Origin: Blautia sp.
GTDB taxonomy: Bacteria; Bacillota; Clostridia; Lachnospirales; Lachnospiraceae
Length of the DNA stretch: 64,000 nt
Reading direction: 5' to 3'
Assembly: GCA_023663685.1 (NCBI GenBank)
Contig: JAMPHB010000006.1
Span: 1 to 64,000, forward strand
Positions 25,050 through 33,795 of this stretch are shown in pieces (the first letter of the stretch is position 1; each line of letters begins with the position of its first letter). The position numbers and the translations under genes are program-made. The notes beneath the pieces were generated by a model. It searched no databases, was not told the origin of the DNA, and was given only the letters and a program-made list of their open reading frames with translations.

Positions 25050-26690
25050 ATGAAGAAAGAAAGATTTTTAGGAGCTTTAGCGACAATGTCCCTGGCGGCG
25101 GCAGTGCTGTTTGCCGGGGGAAATTCGGTGAAGGCCGAAGAGAATCCGGCGGCCGGGGAGGATATCCACATTTTAGAGGGAGTCTATATCGGCAATGTCA
25201 ATGTGAGCGGAATGAATGAGCAGCAGGCGCGCTCGGCGGTGGAGGTGTATGTGAACGGACTTTTGAGCACCACCTTTACCCTAAGCGGTGAGAACGGCTC
25301 GATCGAGATGACCGCGGAGGATATGGGCGTGTCGGCGGACGCGGAGGAGGCTGTCGCCGCCGCATTGAACGCGGGGCGTGCAGGGAGCCTGATCAACCGC
25401 TACAAAGTGACGGAGGATCTAAAGAAAGAACCGCTGGTTTTGGATATGAATCTGTCTGTGGATAAGCAGGCCACCGCCCAGAAGCTTTACAAGAATTCCG
25501 GCAAGCTCAGCATTGAGGCGGTGGACAATTCCTTAGTGCGGGAGGATGGCGAGTTCCGCTTTGTGCCCGGCAAGGAGGGCATTGAGGTAGATATCGTAGA
25601 GTCGGTGTACGCGATCAATGATTTTCTGGCCAGCGGCTGGGACGGCACGGACAACGAGATCACACTGGTGAGCGCGGTCGTGGAGCCGAGGGGCAGCAGG
25701 GAAGAGCTGGAGCAGGTGAAGGATCTGTTAGGCGGCTTTAGCACGAATTTTAGCTCGTCCAGTGCGGGCAGGGCAAAAAATGTCACGACGGGCACGAGCA
25801 AGATCAACGGGACGATCCTCTATCCGGGGGAGGAGTTTGAGCTTCGCCCGACGGTAAGTCCCTTCACACAGGAGAACGGCTATGAGCTGGCGGGAGCTTA
25901 CCAGAACGGGACGACGGTGGAGTCCTTTGGCGGAGGCATCTGTCAGGTGGCCACGACGCTCTACAATGCAGCGATACGCGCGGAGCTGGATATCACGATG
26001 CGCTTTAATCACTCCATGCAGGTGTCCTATGTGAGGCCTTCCATGGATGCGGCAATCGCGGGAGATTACAAGGATCTGCATTTTAAGAACAACTATGACA
26101 CGCCGATTTACATTGAGGGATATTGCAGCGGCGGTATCCTGTACTTTAACATCTTCGGCAAGGAGACGCGTCCCTCCAACCGGGAGATCAGTTTTGTGAG
26201 TGAGACGCTGACGGTGGCAGACCCGGAGCTTGAATTTAATCTGGATTCCAGTCAGCCCTTGGGCTACTGGAATGTGGAGCAGTCCGCCCATGTGGGATGT
26301 ACGGCACAGCTCTGGAAGGTGGTTACGGTGGACGGTCAGGAGGAGAGCCGTGAGCTGTTCAACAAGAGCAGTTACCAGTCCTCTCCCAAGATTATTACCA
26401 TCGGCACAAACGGCCTGTCCGGCGAGCAGCTTGCGACGCTTAAGGCGGCGGCGGACAGCGGCGATGAGGGGACGGTTAAAGCGGCAATCTCTGCAATTAA
26501 AAAGGAGATTGCGGACAAGGATAAGGAAGACAAGAAGGACGACGACAAGAAAGACGACGACAAAAAGGACGACGATAAGAAGGACGACGACAAGAAGGAC
26601 GATAAGAAGCCGGACGAAACGGATGACAAGCCGGATCCCGATGAAGGAAACGGCGGGGATGCCGGGGAGGAATCTGACAGCGGGGAATGA
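25050..26690 (+). CDS. VanW family secreted protein with Lys/Asp repeat tail
   Basis: 546 residues from the ATG at 25050, which has AGAGGAAG upstream. A signal peptide (1-29, ending VKA) directs export. Putative peptidoglycan-binding segments (YIGNVNVSGMNEQQA) precede the VanW domain (about 235-365) with NPGEEF-like YPGEEFELRPTVSPFT, SFGGGICQVATTLYNAA and the MQVSYVRPSMDAAI block. VanW occurs in some vancomycin-resistance operons and widely in Clostridia; its biochemical role is not established. The last 60 residues are an acidic/basic low-complexity tail of KKDDD units, with no sortase motif or anchor helix. There are no other van genes here, so a resistance role should not be assumed. Confidence 0.88.
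   Translation: MKKERFLGALATMSLAAAVLFAGGNSVKAEENPAAGEDIHILEGVYIGNVNVSGMNEQQARSAVEVYVNGLLSTTFTLSGENGSIEMTAEDMGVSADAEEAVAAALNAGRAGSLINRYKVTEDLKKEPLVLDMNLSVDKQATAQKLYKNSGKLSIEAVDNSLVREDGEFRFVPGKEGIEVDIVESVYAINDFLASGWDGTDNEITLVSAVVEPRGSREELEQVKDLLGGFSTNFSSSSAGRAKNVTTGTSKINGTILYPGEEFELRPTVSPFTQENGYELAGAYQNGTTVESFGGGICQVATTLYNAAIRAELDITMRFNHSMQVSYVRPSMDAAIAGDYKDLHFKNNYDTPIYIEGYCSGGILYFNIFGKETRPSNREISFVSETLTVADPELEFNLDSSQPLGYWNVEQSAHVGCTAQLWKVVTVDGQEESRELFNKSSYQSSPKIITIGTNGLSGEQLATLKAAADSGDEGTVKAAISAIKKEIADKDKEDKKDDDKKDDDKKDDDKKDDDKKDDKKPDETDDKPDPDEGNGGDAGEESDSGE
26529..26612 (+). repeat. 15-bp coding minisatellite (KKDDD units)
   Basis: About five near-perfect copies of a 15-bp unit within the 3' part of the VanW gene. 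Third-position differences (gac/gat, aag/aaa) separate the copies. The unit number could vary between strains by slippage without breaking the frame. Confidence 0.7.
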
Positions 26691-26697
26691 TGGCGGT

Positions 26698-27672
26698 ATG
26701 AAGGCAGGAAAGCTTTCCGGGGCAGTGCTGGGACGCTCGGTCTTAAAGCAATTGCATACAAAAAGGGACGAGGTGCTGGCAGGTGCTGCGGCAGGGCAGG
26801 ACAACGCGGTTTTTCGGGCGGAGGGAGAGGTGGTCTGTGCGCTTTCTTCCATGCCGGCCGCTGCCGGGATGCTCGTGCCGGTCACGGTCTATACAGCCTG
26901 CAACAGCATTGCCTGCGGCGGCGCGCAGCCGCTGGGGATTCTGGTGAGCCTGCTCCTTCCCACCGCGTCCGATGAACAGAGGCTGCGGGATATGATGTGC
27001 GGCATCGAGGCGATTTGCGCTGCAGAACACATGCAGGTGCTGGGCGGGCACACCGAGGTGACGAGGACGGTCACGGAGCCGGTGCTTTCCGTCACGGCAT
27101 TTGGCACGCGCCCGGCAGGAGCTGTCTGTGGGGAGGCGCGCCCGGGCATGGACATTCTGGTGACGGGGCGGGTCGGTACAGCCGGGGCGGCGATTCTGGC
27201 AAATGAGAGGCGGGAAGCCCTGCAGAGCCGTTACGCACAGCCCTTTCTCGACAGGGCTCTGCCGCCGGAGAAAGCCTTGTCGGTGCGCCGTGAGGCGGCA
27301 GTTGCCGCAGAGGCAGGCGCGGCAATGCACGACATTTCGGAGGGCGGGATTTACGGCGCACTCTGGGAGCTGGGGCAGCGTTTCCACGTTGGACTGGAAG
27401 TGAATCTAAAACAAATCCCCATTCGTCAGGAGACAGTTGAAATCTGTGAGTTTTTCCAGCTGAACCCCTACAAGCTTTTGTCCACCGGAAGTCTGCTGAT
27501 TGCAGCGGGGGACGGCAACGCGCTCGCGGCGGAAATCCGCCGCGCGGGAGGAGAGGCGGTGGTGATTGGAAGGATTACGGAGGGAAATGAACGGGTGCTT
27601 CTCTGTGAGGAGGAGCGGCGTTTTCTGGAGACGGCGCAGACGGATGAGCTGTATAAAATCATAAGGAGCTGA
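26698..27672 (+). CDS. AIR synthase-related (PurM/HypE-fold) protein
   Basis: 324 residues with the two-domain PurM/HypE/ThiL fold: an N-terminal ATP-binding half with GQDNAVF near residue 34 and SIACGGAQPLGILVSLLLP, and a C-terminal half with MDILVTGRVGTAGAAIL, MHDISEGGIYGALWEL and STGSLLIAA. HDISEGG and GGHTE match the catalytic signature of hydrogenase-maturation HypE and selenophosphate-synthetase-like enzymes. No hydrogenase or selenium genes are nearby, so the substrate is unknown. Start taken at 26698, eight bases after the VanW stop. In relatives this gene often precedes an Lrp/AsnC regulator and an aminotransferase, as here. Confidence 0.78.
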   Translation: MKAGKLSGAVLGRSVLKQLHTKRDEVLAGAAAGQDNAVFRAEGEVVCALSSMPAAAGMLVPVTVYTACNSIACGGAQPLGILVSLLLPTASDEQRLRDMMCGIEAICAAEHMQVLGGHTEVTRTVTEPVLSVTAFGTRPAGAVCGEARPGMDILVTGRVGTAGAAILANERREALQSRYAQPFLDRALPPEKALSVRREAAVAAEAGAAMHDISEGGIYGALWELGQRFHVGLEVNLKQIPIRQETVEICEFFQLNPYKLLSTGSLLIAAGDGNALAAEIRRAGGEAVVIGRITEGNERVLLCEEERRFLETAQTDELYKIIRS

Positions 27673-27675
27673 TGC

Positions 27676-28158
27676 ATGATGAGAGAAAAAATTTTGTCCT
27701 ACATAGAGCAGAACAGCCGGATTGGACTCCCGGAGCTTTCCGCGATGCTGGACATGGACGAGACGGCGGTGATGAATGAGCTGGAGGCCATGGAGCAGGA
27801 GGGGATCATCTGCGGCTATCACACACTGATCGACTGGGATAAGGTGGGGGTGGAGAAGGTGACCGCCCTGATAGAGGTGCGGGTCACACCGCAGAGAGGC
27901 ATGGGCTTTGACAAGGTGGCGGAGCGCATCTACAACTACCCGGAGGTCAACTCGGTGTATCTGATCTCCGGCGGCTTCGATCTGATGGTGACGCTGGAGG
28001 GGCAGACCCTGCGGGAAATTTCCCAGTTTGTCTCTGACAAGCTCTCCGCCCTGGATCAGGTACTGAGCACCAAGACGAATTTTATTTTGAAAAAATACAA
28101 GGATCACGGCACGGTCATGGCCGCGCCCGCAAAGGATGAAAGGATTATGATGGCGTAA
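27676..28158 (+). CDS. Lrp/AsnC family transcriptional regulator
   Basis: 160 residues. An N-terminal winged helix-turn-helix (about 1-55, ILSYIEQNSRIGLPELSAMLDMDETAVMNELEAME) is followed by the RAM/ligand-binding domain (about 65-145, VTALIEVRVTPQRGMGFDKVAERI and VNSVYLISGGFDLMVTLEG). The family forms octamers and senses amino acids. It has AAGGAG seven bases before the ATG, four bases after the AIR-synthase-like gene. Its stop overlaps the start of the aminotransferase (TAATG), so the pair is co-translated and the aminotransferase is a likely target or ligand source. The effector is unknown. Confidence 0.9.
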   Translation: MMREKILSYIEQNSRIGLPELSAMLDMDETAVMNELEAMEQEGIICGYHTLIDWDKVGVEKVTALIEVRVTPQRGMGFDKVAERIYNYPEVNSVYLISGGFDLMVTLEGQTLREISQFVSDKLSALDQVLSTKTNFILKKYKDHGTVMAAPAKDERIMMA

Positions 28159-29339
28159 TGAGAGATCCATTATCAAAAACAATTGTAACCATAGAGCCCT
28201 CCGGGATTCGAAAGTTTTTTGATATTGTCAGTGAGATGAAGGATGCGATCTCCCTCGGCGTGGGGGAGCCGGATTTTGATACGCCCTGGCATATCCGGGA
28301 GGAGGGCACATATTCTCTGGTCAAGGGACGTACCTTCTACACCTCCAACTCAGGCTTAAAGGAGCTTAAGATTGAAATTGCGCGGTTTCAGAAGCGCAGA
28401 TACGGCTTAGATTATGACTATAACAAAGAGCTTTTTGTCACGGTGGGCGGCAGCGAGGCGATCGACGTTGCGATGCGCACCATGCTTGATCCCGGGGATG
28501 AGGTGCTGATTCCCCAGCCGAGCTATGTGTCCTATGTGCCCTGCTGTGTGCTGGCGAACGGCACTCCGGTGATCATTGAGCTTAAGGCGGAGAATGATTT
28601 CCGCCTGACGCCGGAGGAGCTGGAGGCCGCGGTTACGCCGAGAACCAAGCTTCTGGTGCTTCCGTTCCCGAACAATCCCACCGGCGCCATTATGGAGAGG
28701 AAGGATCTGGAGGGGATTGCGGCGCTTGTGGAAAAATACGATCTGTTTGTGCTGAGCGACGAGATCTACTCCGAGCTCACCTATCTGGATAAGCATGTCT
28801 CCATTGCGTCCCTGCCGGGGATGAAGGAGCGCACGGTTGTGATCAACGGCTTTTCCAAGTCCCACGCGATGACGGGCTGGCGGCTCGGCTATGCCTGCGG
28901 CCCGGAACGGATCATTGAGCAGATGCTCAAAATCCACCAGTTTGCGATTATGTGTGCGCCCACGACCAGCCAGTATGCGGCGGTGGAGGCCATGCGCAAC
29001 GGCGACGGGGACGTGGCGGTGATGCGGGAAGAATACAATGGCCGCCGCCGTTATGTGCTCCGGCGGTTTCAGGAGATGGGGCTTTCCTGCTTTGAGCCGT
29101 TCGGCGCGTTCTATGCCTTTCCCTGCATCAGGGAATTCGGCATGACAAGCGATGCATTTGCGACGAGGCTTTTGCAGGAGGAGAAAGTGGCGGTGGTGCC
29201 GGGTACGGCATTTGGAGCCTGCGGAGAGGGATTTATCCGCATATCCTACGCCTATTCGCTGGAGGATTTAAAGGAGGCGCTCGGACGGGTGGAGCGCTTC
29301 ATCAGCCGGCTTAGGGACGGCCAGGAGGAAGAACAGTAG
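28158..29339 (+). CDS. PLP-dependent class I/II aminotransferase
   Basis: 393 residues of fold type I. Visible: GVGEPDFDTPWHI near 34-46, YTSNSGLKELK, the NNPTG motif (172-176), DEIYSELTY (201-209) and the PLP lysine K234 in NGFSKSHAMTGWRLGY. It is close to the aspartate or aromatic amino acid aminotransferases of Firmicutes (PatA/AspC-like). The exact donor is not clear; the regulator next door suggests amino acid metabolism. It overlaps the Lrp/AsnC gene by one base and is followed two bases later by trmL. Confidence 0.9.
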   Translation: MRDPLSKTIVTIEPSGIRKFFDIVSEMKDAISLGVGEPDFDTPWHIREEGTYSLVKGRTFYTSNSGLKELKIEIARFQKRRYGLDYDYNKELFVTVGGSEAIDVAMRTMLDPGDEVLIPQPSYVSYVPCCVLANGTPVIIELKAENDFRLTPEELEAAVTPRTKLLVLPFPNNPTGAIMERKDLEGIAALVEKYDLFVLSDEIYSELTYLDKHVSIASLPGMKERTVVINGFSKSHAMTGWRLGYACGPERIIEQMLKIHQFAIMCAPTTSQYAAVEAMRNGDGDVAVMREEYNGRRRYVLRRFQEMGLSCFEPFGAFYAFPCIREFGMTSDAFATRLLQEEKVAVVPGTAFGACGEGFIRISYAYSLEDLKEALGRVERFISRLRDGQEEEQ

Positions 29340-29341
29340 TC

Positions 29342-29842
29342 ATGGGTTTTCACATTGTATTGTACGAGCCGGAGATTCCCTCCAATACCGGAAATATCGG
29401 CCGCACCTGCGTGGCGACCGGGACGACGTTGCATCTCATTGAACCGCTGGGCTTTTCCCTTTCGGAAAAACAGTTGAAACGGGCCGGGATGGATTACTGG
29501 AAGGAACTGGACGTGCACACCTATGTAAACTGGCAGGATTTTGCGGCGCGCAATCCCGGGGCAAGGCTGTTCTTTGCCACGACGAAGGGGCGCAGGCTTT
29601 ACAGCGGGGCGGAATTTCTGCCGGAGGATTATCTGGTGTTCGGCAAGGAGAGCGCGGGTCTGCCGGAGGAGCTGTTAAAGGAGCACAAAGAGGCCTGCCT
29701 GCGGATCCCGATGCTTGGGGAGACGCGCTCCTTAAATCTGGCGAATTCCGTTGCGGTCATGCTCTACGAGGCGCTTCGGCAGAATCAGTTTGACCATATG
29801 AAGCTGGAAGGAAATTTACACAGATTGAATTGGGACGAGTGA
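29342..29842 (+). CDS. trmL: tRNA (cytidine/uridine-34 2'-O)-methyltransferase TrmL
   Basis: 166-residue SpoU-class (SPOUT) methyltransferase that 2'-O-methylates the wobble base of certain tRNA-Leu species. The start MGFHIVLYEPEIPSNTGNIGRTC is highly typical of TrmL, and the knotted C-terminal motifs VFGKESAGLPEELL and RIPMLGETRSLNLANSVAVMLYEA are intact. The minimal length without an extra RNA-binding domain distinguishes it from TrmH. AGGAGG lies upstream, within the end of the aminotransferase gene. The next gene, ecfA1, starts one base after its stop. Confidence 0.95.
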   Translation: MGFHIVLYEPEIPSNTGNIGRTCVATGTTLHLIEPLGFSLSEKQLKRAGMDYWKELDVHTYVNWQDFAARNPGARLFFATTKGRRLYSGAEFLPEDYLVFGKESAGLPEELLKEHKEACLRIPMLGETRSLNLANSVAVMLYEALRQNQFDHMKLEGNLHRLNWDE

Positions 29843-29843
29843 A

Positions 29844-30716
29844 ATGGGTATTATCAAATCAAGTCAATTAGTCCACGAGTTCATCCGCAGAGATGAGGAG
29901 GGCAACGTGGAGTCTATCACGACTGCGCTGGATCACATAGATCTTGAGGTAGAGGCGGGGCAGTTTATTGCGATTCTCGGACATAACGGCTCCGGCAAAT
30001 CCACGCTTGCAAAACATATCAACGCCCTGCTGGCGCCCACGGAGGGAAGTCTCTGGGTGGACAATATGGACGTGCAGAAGGAGGAGAATGTGATTCCGGT
30101 GCGTAAGACTGCCGGAATGGTGTTCCAGAACCCGGACAACCAGATTGTCGCCAGCGTGGTGGAGGAGGATGTGGGCTTTGGCCCGGAAAATATCGGCGTT
30201 CCTACGGACGAGATCTGGGAGCGGGTGAAGAAAAGCCTCGCCGCGGTGGGCATGACGAAATACCGCAGCCATTCCCCGAACAAGCTGTCGGGGGGACAGA
30301 AGCAGCGCGTGGCTATCGCGGGAGTGGTGGCGATGGAGCCCAAGTGCATCGTGTTTGACGAGCCCACCGCTATGCTGGATCCCAACGGCCGCAGGGAGGT
30401 CATTGCGGTGGCTCACGAGCTGAACAAAAAAAAGGGCGTTACCATTGTGCTGATCACCCACTATATGGAAGAGGTAGTGGGGGCGGATTACGTCTATGTC
30501 ATGGAGAAGGGGAAGATTCTTATGAGCGGAACGCCCAGACAGATTTTTTCCCGGGTGGACGAGCTCAAGGCTCACCGGCTGGACGTGCCGCAGATGACTC
30601 TGGTGGCGGATGCGCTGCGCAGGGGAGGACTTGCGCTTCCCGCAGGGATTCTGACGAGGGAAGAGCTCGTGGAGCATATCGTGCAGCTGGCGCAGGGGAA
30701 GGGAGCTTTGAAGTGA
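29844..30716 (+). CDS. ecfA1: ECF transporter ATP-binding protein EcfA1
   Basis: One of two ATPases of the shared energising module of energy-coupling-factor vitamin/metal transporters. 290 residues with Walker A GHNGSGKST near 48-56, Q-loop region QNPDNQIVASVVEEDVGFGPEN (diagnostic of EcfA), signature LSGGQKQR, Walker B CIVFDEP and the switch histidine in ITHYMEE. The N-terminal IITALDHIDLEV section is normal. It is followed one base after its stop by ecfA2. No substrate-binding S component is encoded here, so the module is probably shared by S proteins from elsewhere in the genome. Confidence 0.96.
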   Translation: MGIIKSSQLVHEFIRRDEEGNVESITTALDHIDLEVEAGQFIAILGHNGSGKSTLAKHINALLAPTEGSLWVDNMDVQKEENVIPVRKTAGMVFQNPDNQIVASVVEEDVGFGPENIGVPTDEIWERVKKSLAAVGMTKYRSHSPNKLSGGQKQRVAIAGVVAMEPKCIVFDEPTAMLDPNGRREVIAVAHELNKKKGVTIVLITHYMEEVVGADYVYVMEKGKILMSGTPRQIFSRVDELKAHRLDVPQMTLVADALRRGGLALPAGILTREELVEHIVQLAQGKGALK

Positions 30717-30717
30717 T

Positions 30718-31563
30718 ATGTCGATCCTGTTAAATAAAGTAAATTACTGTTATGGAGAGGGAACAGCCTATCAGATTCAGGCGTTAAAGGATATTGAGCT
30801 GGAGATTTTGGACGGACAGTTTATCGGGGTGATCGGGCACACCGGTTCCGGGAAATCCACCCTCATGCAGCTGATGAACGGTCTTTTAAAAGCTACCTCC
30901 GGGGGCATCTATGTAGATGGCCGGGATATCTACGAGGAGGATTACGATATGCGCGCCCTGCGCAGCAAGGTGGGGCTTGTGTTCCAGTACCCGGATCATC
31001 AGCTTTTTGAGACTACGAATTTTGAGGATGTGTGTTTTGGCCCCAAAAATCTGGGGCTTGACCGAAAGACGGTGGAGCTTCGTGCCTTTGAGGCGCTGCG
31101 GAGCGTGGGTCTGCCGGAGGAGCTGTATTACCAGCCTCCCTTCGATCTGTCCGGCGGGCAGAAGCGCCGGGTGGCTATCGCGGGCGTGCTGGCGATGAAG
31201 CCGGACGTACTGATACTGGACGAGCCCACGGCGGGCTTAGATCCGGCGGGCAGAGATGAGATTCTGGGTCTGGTGGCGGATATGCACCGGGAGCTGGGGA
31301 TCACGATTTTGCTCGTGTCCCACAGTATGGAGGATGTGGCGAAATATGTAGACCGCCTGATTGTGTTAAACCGTGGCGAGATCATGCTGGACGGGACGCC
31401 GAAGGAGGTGTTTCCGCATTACCGGGAGCTTGAGGCGGTTGGGCTTGCGGCTCCGCAGGTGACGTATCTCATGCATGAGCTTAAGGAGAAGGGGCTGCCG
31501 GTTGGGCTGGATGCGACTACTGTGGAGGAAGCGGCGGGGGAGCTTCTTAAGATTTTAAAATAG
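30718..31563 (+). CDS. ecfA2: ECF transporter ATP-binding protein EcfA2
   Basis: Second ATPase of the ECF module, 281 residues. Walker A GHTGSGKST, QYPDHQLFETTNFEDVCFGPKN (EcfA-specific Q-loop stretch), signature LSGGQKRR, Walker B VLILDEPTAGLD and a switch histidine in VSHSMED. It forms a heterodimer with EcfA1 that grips the EcfT coupling helices. It sits between ecfA1 and ecfT with one and 21 bases of spacing, the standard Firmicute order. Confidence 0.96.
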   Translation: MSILLNKVNYCYGEGTAYQIQALKDIELEILDGQFIGVIGHTGSGKSTLMQLMNGLLKATSGGIYVDGRDIYEEDYDMRALRSKVGLVFQYPDHQLFETTNFEDVCFGPKNLGLDRKTVELRAFEALRSVGLPEELYYQPPFDLSGGQKRRVAIAGVLAMKPDVLILDEPTAGLDPAGRDEILGLVADMHRELGITILLVSHSMEDVAKYVDRLIVLNRGEIMLDGTPKEVFPHYRELEAVGLAAPQVTYLMHELKEKGLPVGLDATTVEEAAGELLKILK

Positions 31564-31584
31564 AGTGACAGTAAGGAAAAAATT

Positions 31585-32388
31585 ATGCTTCGAGACATTA
31601 CAATAGGCCAGTATTATCCGGCGGATTCCGTCATACATAAGCTGGATCCGAGAGTCAAGCTTTTTTCAACTTTAATCTATATTATTGCGCTGTTTACCTT
31701 CCGGGGGATTCTGGGCTTTGCCGTCATCACGGCATGGCTCGTGTGCGTGATTACGATTTCTAAGGTGCCCTTTAAGTTCATGGTGAAGGGCTTAAAGGCG
31801 ATTATCATTCTTTTGCTCATTACGGGAATTTTTAATCTGCTGTTCACACCCGGCAATGTGGAGTACTGGAGCTGGGGACCCTTCCGGCTGACGGATACCG
31901 GAATCAGCAACGCGGTGCTCATGGTGATGCGGCTGGTATACCTGATACTGGGAACATCCCTTATGACGCTGACCACCACGCCGAACCAGCTGACGGACGG
32001 GCTGGAAAAATCCCTGCACCCTTTGAATAAAATCCATGTGCCGGTGCACGCCATTGCGATGATGATGTCCATTGCCCTGCGTTTTATCCCGATTCTTCTG
32101 GAGGAGACGGATAAGATTATGAAGGCACAGATGGCCAGGGGCGCGGATTTCGAGCACGGCAACCTGATCCGGCGGGCAAAGAGCATGATCCCCCTGCTGA
32201 TTCCGCTGTTCGTGTCGGCATTCCGGCGGGCGGACGATCTGGCGATGGCGATGGAAGCGCGCTGCTACAGCGGCGGCGAGGGACGGACAAAAATGAAGCC
32301 CCTGCGCTACGGAAGGAACGATTATCTTGCCTATCTGCTGGATTTTGTGTTTCTCGGACTGGTCATCTGTATCGCGAGGTTTTTATGA
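31585..32388 (+). CDS. ecfT: ECF transporter transmembrane protein EcfT
   Basis: 267-residue membrane scaffold joining the EcfA ATPases to interchangeable S components. Several hydrophobic helices are visible (for example LIYIIALFTFRGILGFAVITAW and AIIILLLITGIFNLLF). The cytoplasmic coupling region contains AQMARGADFEHG and AMEARCYSGGEGRT, matching the two Ala-Arg signature boxes. TAAGGA precedes the start. Its stop overlaps the start of truA by four bases (ATGA), so both are translated together. Confidence 0.95.
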   Translation: MLRDITIGQYYPADSVIHKLDPRVKLFSTLIYIIALFTFRGILGFAVITAWLVCVITISKVPFKFMVKGLKAIIILLLITGIFNLLFTPGNVEYWSWGPFRLTDTGISNAVLMVMRLVYLILGTSLMTLTTTPNQLTDGLEKSLHPLNKIHVPVHAIAMMMSIALRFIPILLEETDKIMKAQMARGADFEHGNLIRRAKSMIPLLIPLFVSAFRRADDLAMAMEARCYSGGEGRTKMKPLRYGRNDYLAYLLDFVFLGLVICIARFL

Positions 32389-33131
32389 GAGTAAAACTGA
32401 TTGTCGCTTATGACGGTACAGCCTATTGCGGCTGGCAGCTCCAGCCCAACGGCGTGACGGTGGAGCAGAAATTGAACGAAGCGCTCTCTTCTCTTTTCGG
32501 GGAGGAAATCCATGTCATTGGCGCAAGCCGCACGGATGCGGGCGTGCACTCGCTGGGAAATGTGTGCGTGTTTGACACGGATACCCGGATGCCCGCGGAG
32601 AAAATCTGCTATGCATTAAACCAGCGGCTGCCGGAGGATATCGTGGTGCAGAGCTCCTGCGAGGCGGATGCCTCCTTTCACCCGCGCTATGCGAAGAGCC
32701 GCAAGACTTACGAGTACCGAATCTTAAACCGGAGCTTTCGCCTGCCAGACCGCAGACTTTATACTTATTTTTACCACTATCCGCTGGATACAGAGAAGAT
32801 GGATCAGGCGGCGCGGCTGCTGGAGGGGGAGCATGATTTTAAGAGCTTTAGCGCGGTGAATGCGCAGGTCAGGAGCACGGTGCGCAATATCTATCACTGT
32901 TCGGTGCACAGAGACGGAGAGATCATTACGATCCGCGTGACCGGCAGTGGTTTTTTGTATAATATGGTGCGGATTATTGCAGGAACCCTGATCCGGGTGG
33001 GGGCGGGGGAGCTTTTGCCGGAGCAGATTCCGCAGATTCTGGCTGCAAAAGACCGCTCCGCCGCGGGCCCCACGGCTCCGGCACAAGGTCTTACGATGAT
33101 TGGGATTGTGTATGAGGAGGGGGAGGAGTAG
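32385..33131 (+). CDS. truA: tRNA pseudouridine(38-40) synthase TruA
   Basis: Makes pseudouridine at positions 38-40 of the anticodon stem-loop of many tRNAs. 248 residues, the usual size. The catalytic aspartate lies in GASRTDAGVHSLGN (about 46-59), and YDGTAYCGWQLQPNG near the start, YEYRI and GSGFLYNMVRIIAGTL are classical TruA motifs. It is the last gene of the ecfA1-ecfA2-ecfT-truA order. In most Firmicutes rplM and rpsI follow directly; here about 6.5 kb intervene. Confidence 0.97.
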   Translation: MRVKLIVAYDGTAYCGWQLQPNGVTVEQKLNEALSSLFGEEIHVIGASRTDAGVHSLGNVCVFDTDTRMPAEKICYALNQRLPEDIVVQSSCEADASFHPRYAKSRKTYEYRILNRSFRLPDRRLYTYFYHYPLDTEKMDQAARLLEGEHDFKSFSAVNAQVRSTVRNIYHCSVHRDGEIITIRVTGSGFLYNMVRIIAGTLIRVGAGELLPEQIPQILAAKDRSAAGPTAPAQGLTMIGIVYEEGEE

Positions 33132-33686
33132 ATGGATTATCTGAATCAAAATATATCCCTGAATCTGAGAAGAATCCGCCTTGCGCGCGGCTACAGTCTG
33201 GATCTGGTGGCGGAGCAGACCGGGGTGAGTAAGAGTATGCTGGGACAGATTGAGCGGGGCGAGGCGAATCCGACGATTGGCACTCTTGGAAAGATAGTGA
33301 GCGGACTTCGGGTGGAGCTTACGGATCTGACGGAGACGCCGGGCTCCGGCGTATATTTTATTGAGCGGAAAAGACTCCTGCCGACCAAGGAGGCCGCAGG
33401 TCAGTACCGGGTATATACCTATTTCCCATATGAGAAGGAGCGCACATTTGAAATCTACGAGATGGAAATTGAAGCGGGAGCCTCTTATTTCAGCGGCGGC
33501 CATGGGGAGCGGACAAGAGAATATATTACAGTTCTGCAGGGGTGTCTGACTCTGTTGATCGAGGGGGAGGAATATACAGTATCCACGGCAGATGCGATGC
33601 GCTTTGATACAGAGCGGGATCACATCTATTGCAATCGGGGACAGGAGCTGCTCCGGCTGATCTGCGTGTTCGCCTATAATACATGA
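33132..33686 (+). CDS. XRE-family regulator with C-terminal cupin domain
   Basis: 184 residues. An N-terminal Cro/C1-type helix-turn-helix (about 8-65, LRRIRLARGYSLDLVAEQTGVSKSMLGQIERGEANPTIGTL) is followed by a cupin barrel (about 105-180) with EMEIEAGASYFSGGHGERTREYITVLQG. This layout (PuuR-like) is typical of regulators of amino acid, polyamine or organic acid catabolism that sense a small ligand in the cupin. The ATG follows the truA stop without a gap, so it is read with the ecf-truA operon. The matched sites at 33695 and 33800 are its likely operators; the ABC transporter and enzymes downstream are the likely targets. Confidence 0.9.
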   Translation: MDYLNQNISLNLRRIRLARGYSLDLVAEQTGVSKSMLGQIERGEANPTIGTLGKIVSGLRVELTDLTETPGSGVYFIERKRLLPTKEAAGQYRVYTYFPYEKERTFEIYEMEIEAGASYFSGGHGERTREYITVLQGCLTLLIEGEEYTVSTADAMRFDTERDHIYCNRGQELLRLICVFAYNT

Positions 33687-33694
33687 AATGAGTG

Positions 33695-33709
33695 CAATAT
33701 AATGCACAT
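33695..33709 (+). promoter_or_regulatory. Candidate operator copy 1 (XRE-cupin regulator)
   Basis: A 15-bp sequence matching the one at 33800 with a single difference, and nested in the dyad GTGCA-N6-TGCAC (33692-33707). It lies just after the regulator gene and about 90 bp upstream of the transporter promoter. Confidence 0.5.
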
Positions 33710-33795
33710 GGATAGAAACATAGCTTAAGAATAAGGCAAATAATGGAGGGAAAATCAGACAAAATTGACAAAAAATGTTTTTTTGTGGAATAATA

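Noticed and set aside
25050-26690. Vancomycin resistance cluster
   Set aside because: VanW alone is widespread in Clostridia; no vanH, ligase or vanX homologue is present.
26230-26697. Extension of the AIR-synthase-like gene into the VanW gene
   Set aside because: The extra 156 codons are Arg/Thr-rich and antiphase to VanW; homology to the PurM fold begins only after 26698.
25728-26885. 385-codon minus-strand open frame opposite VanW
   Set aside because: Its long Val/Leu/Ile runs are the reverse reading of the KKDDD minisatellite; no ribosome binding site or known motif.
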